Assembly (NCBI GenBank): GCA_025354605.1
Contig: JANXMN010000094.1
Span: forward strand, 1 to 33,183
Reading direction: 5' to 3'
DNA: 33,183 nucleotides
Origin: Hymenobacter sp.
Lineage (GTDB): Bacteria > Bacteroidota > Bacteroidia > Cytophagales > Hymenobacteraceae
Part shown: one piece after another, positions 33,104-33,183 of the stretch
Layout of the letters: every line of letters begins with the position of its first letter
How positions within the stretch are numbered: position 1 is the stretch's first letter
Notes under the pieces: generated by a model
Databases searched by the model: none
What the model was told of the DNA's origin: nothing
Seen by the model: only the letters and a program-made list of their open reading frames with translations
Program-made: the position numbers and the translations under genes

Positions 33104-33183
33104 TGGAAGTAATTAGACATAAGTAGGTCGGAGTAATTAGTTTGCATTATACCTTTTCTTTGCGGGATGAGCCGCGTGAACAC

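Noticed and set aside
33167-33183. Start of another gene at the window end (ATGAGCCGCGTG)
   Set aside because: Only five codons are visible, and the upstream TTTCTTTG lacks a properly spaced -33 element, so a gene cannot be supported.

Overview
The window looks like a chromosomal segment of a Hymenobacter-type bacterium (Bacteroidota, Cytophagales). The reasons are: high GC; almost no Shine-Dalgarno sequences; promoters of the TTG-N20-TAnnTTTG type (a perfect one precedes the tRNA); a type IX secretion C-terminal sorting domain; a SusC-like carboxypeptidase-regulatory domain ending in NEVVV; and small outer-membrane barrel proteins. Genus assignment is an inference from composition and gene style, not from a search.

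Left flank (1-7547). A 5'-truncated radical SAM gene (+) converges on a three-gene minus-strand operon: a two-TM membrane protein, a GNAT acetyltransferase, and a lipoprotein with a degenerate hydrolase fold. A Kelch-repeat lipoprotein and a probable outer-membrane protein follow on the plus strand, then tRNA-Gly(CCC) with its own promoter and a strong terminator. After these lie a broken NHL-repeat/T9SS-sorted gene and about 1 kb of gene-poor DNA with a 21-bp periodic array and a long REP-like inverted repeat.

Central accessory block (7548-19952). Four minus-strand genes read TIR-like protein (three TIR-like modules) -> nSTAND1 NTPase (1474 aa, one TM) -> patatin-like phospholipase -> DRHyd-like/TRAFs-binding protein. 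All four families recur in prokaryotic NTP-dependent immune or conflict systems, and I read the cassette as a candidate anti-phage/abortive-infection system: TIR and DRHyd modules as nucleotide/NAD-handling or signalling parts, the STAND protein as sensor/switch, and patatin as membrane-attacking effector. A divergent pair of tandem paralogues (449 and 425 aa) of no recognisable family shares the 0.4-kb control region; both end in the same GEPR motif. This cassette is the best candidate in the window for an undescribed system.

Lower-GC insert (20032-23920). A secreted lipoprotein alpha/beta hydrolase and an 836-aa exported protein with a barrel-like C-terminus have visibly lower GC than everything around them. 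A small truncated-looking beta-rich ORF sits at the left junction.

Right flank (23975-33183). This holds a 240-aa helical hypothetical, an unusual 13-unit 21-bp periodic array, an Amidase_2-type amidase, a divergent GH37 trehalase, and an outer-membrane beta-barrel protein. It ends with a divergent regulatory locus: a YfbK-type VWA protein on the minus strand, opposite an ECF sigma factor translationally overlapping a membrane anti-sigma protein with a C-terminal TonB-like domain. Two dispersed palindromic repeat families occur (7365-7458 with a relative at 33071-33103; 28710-28788).
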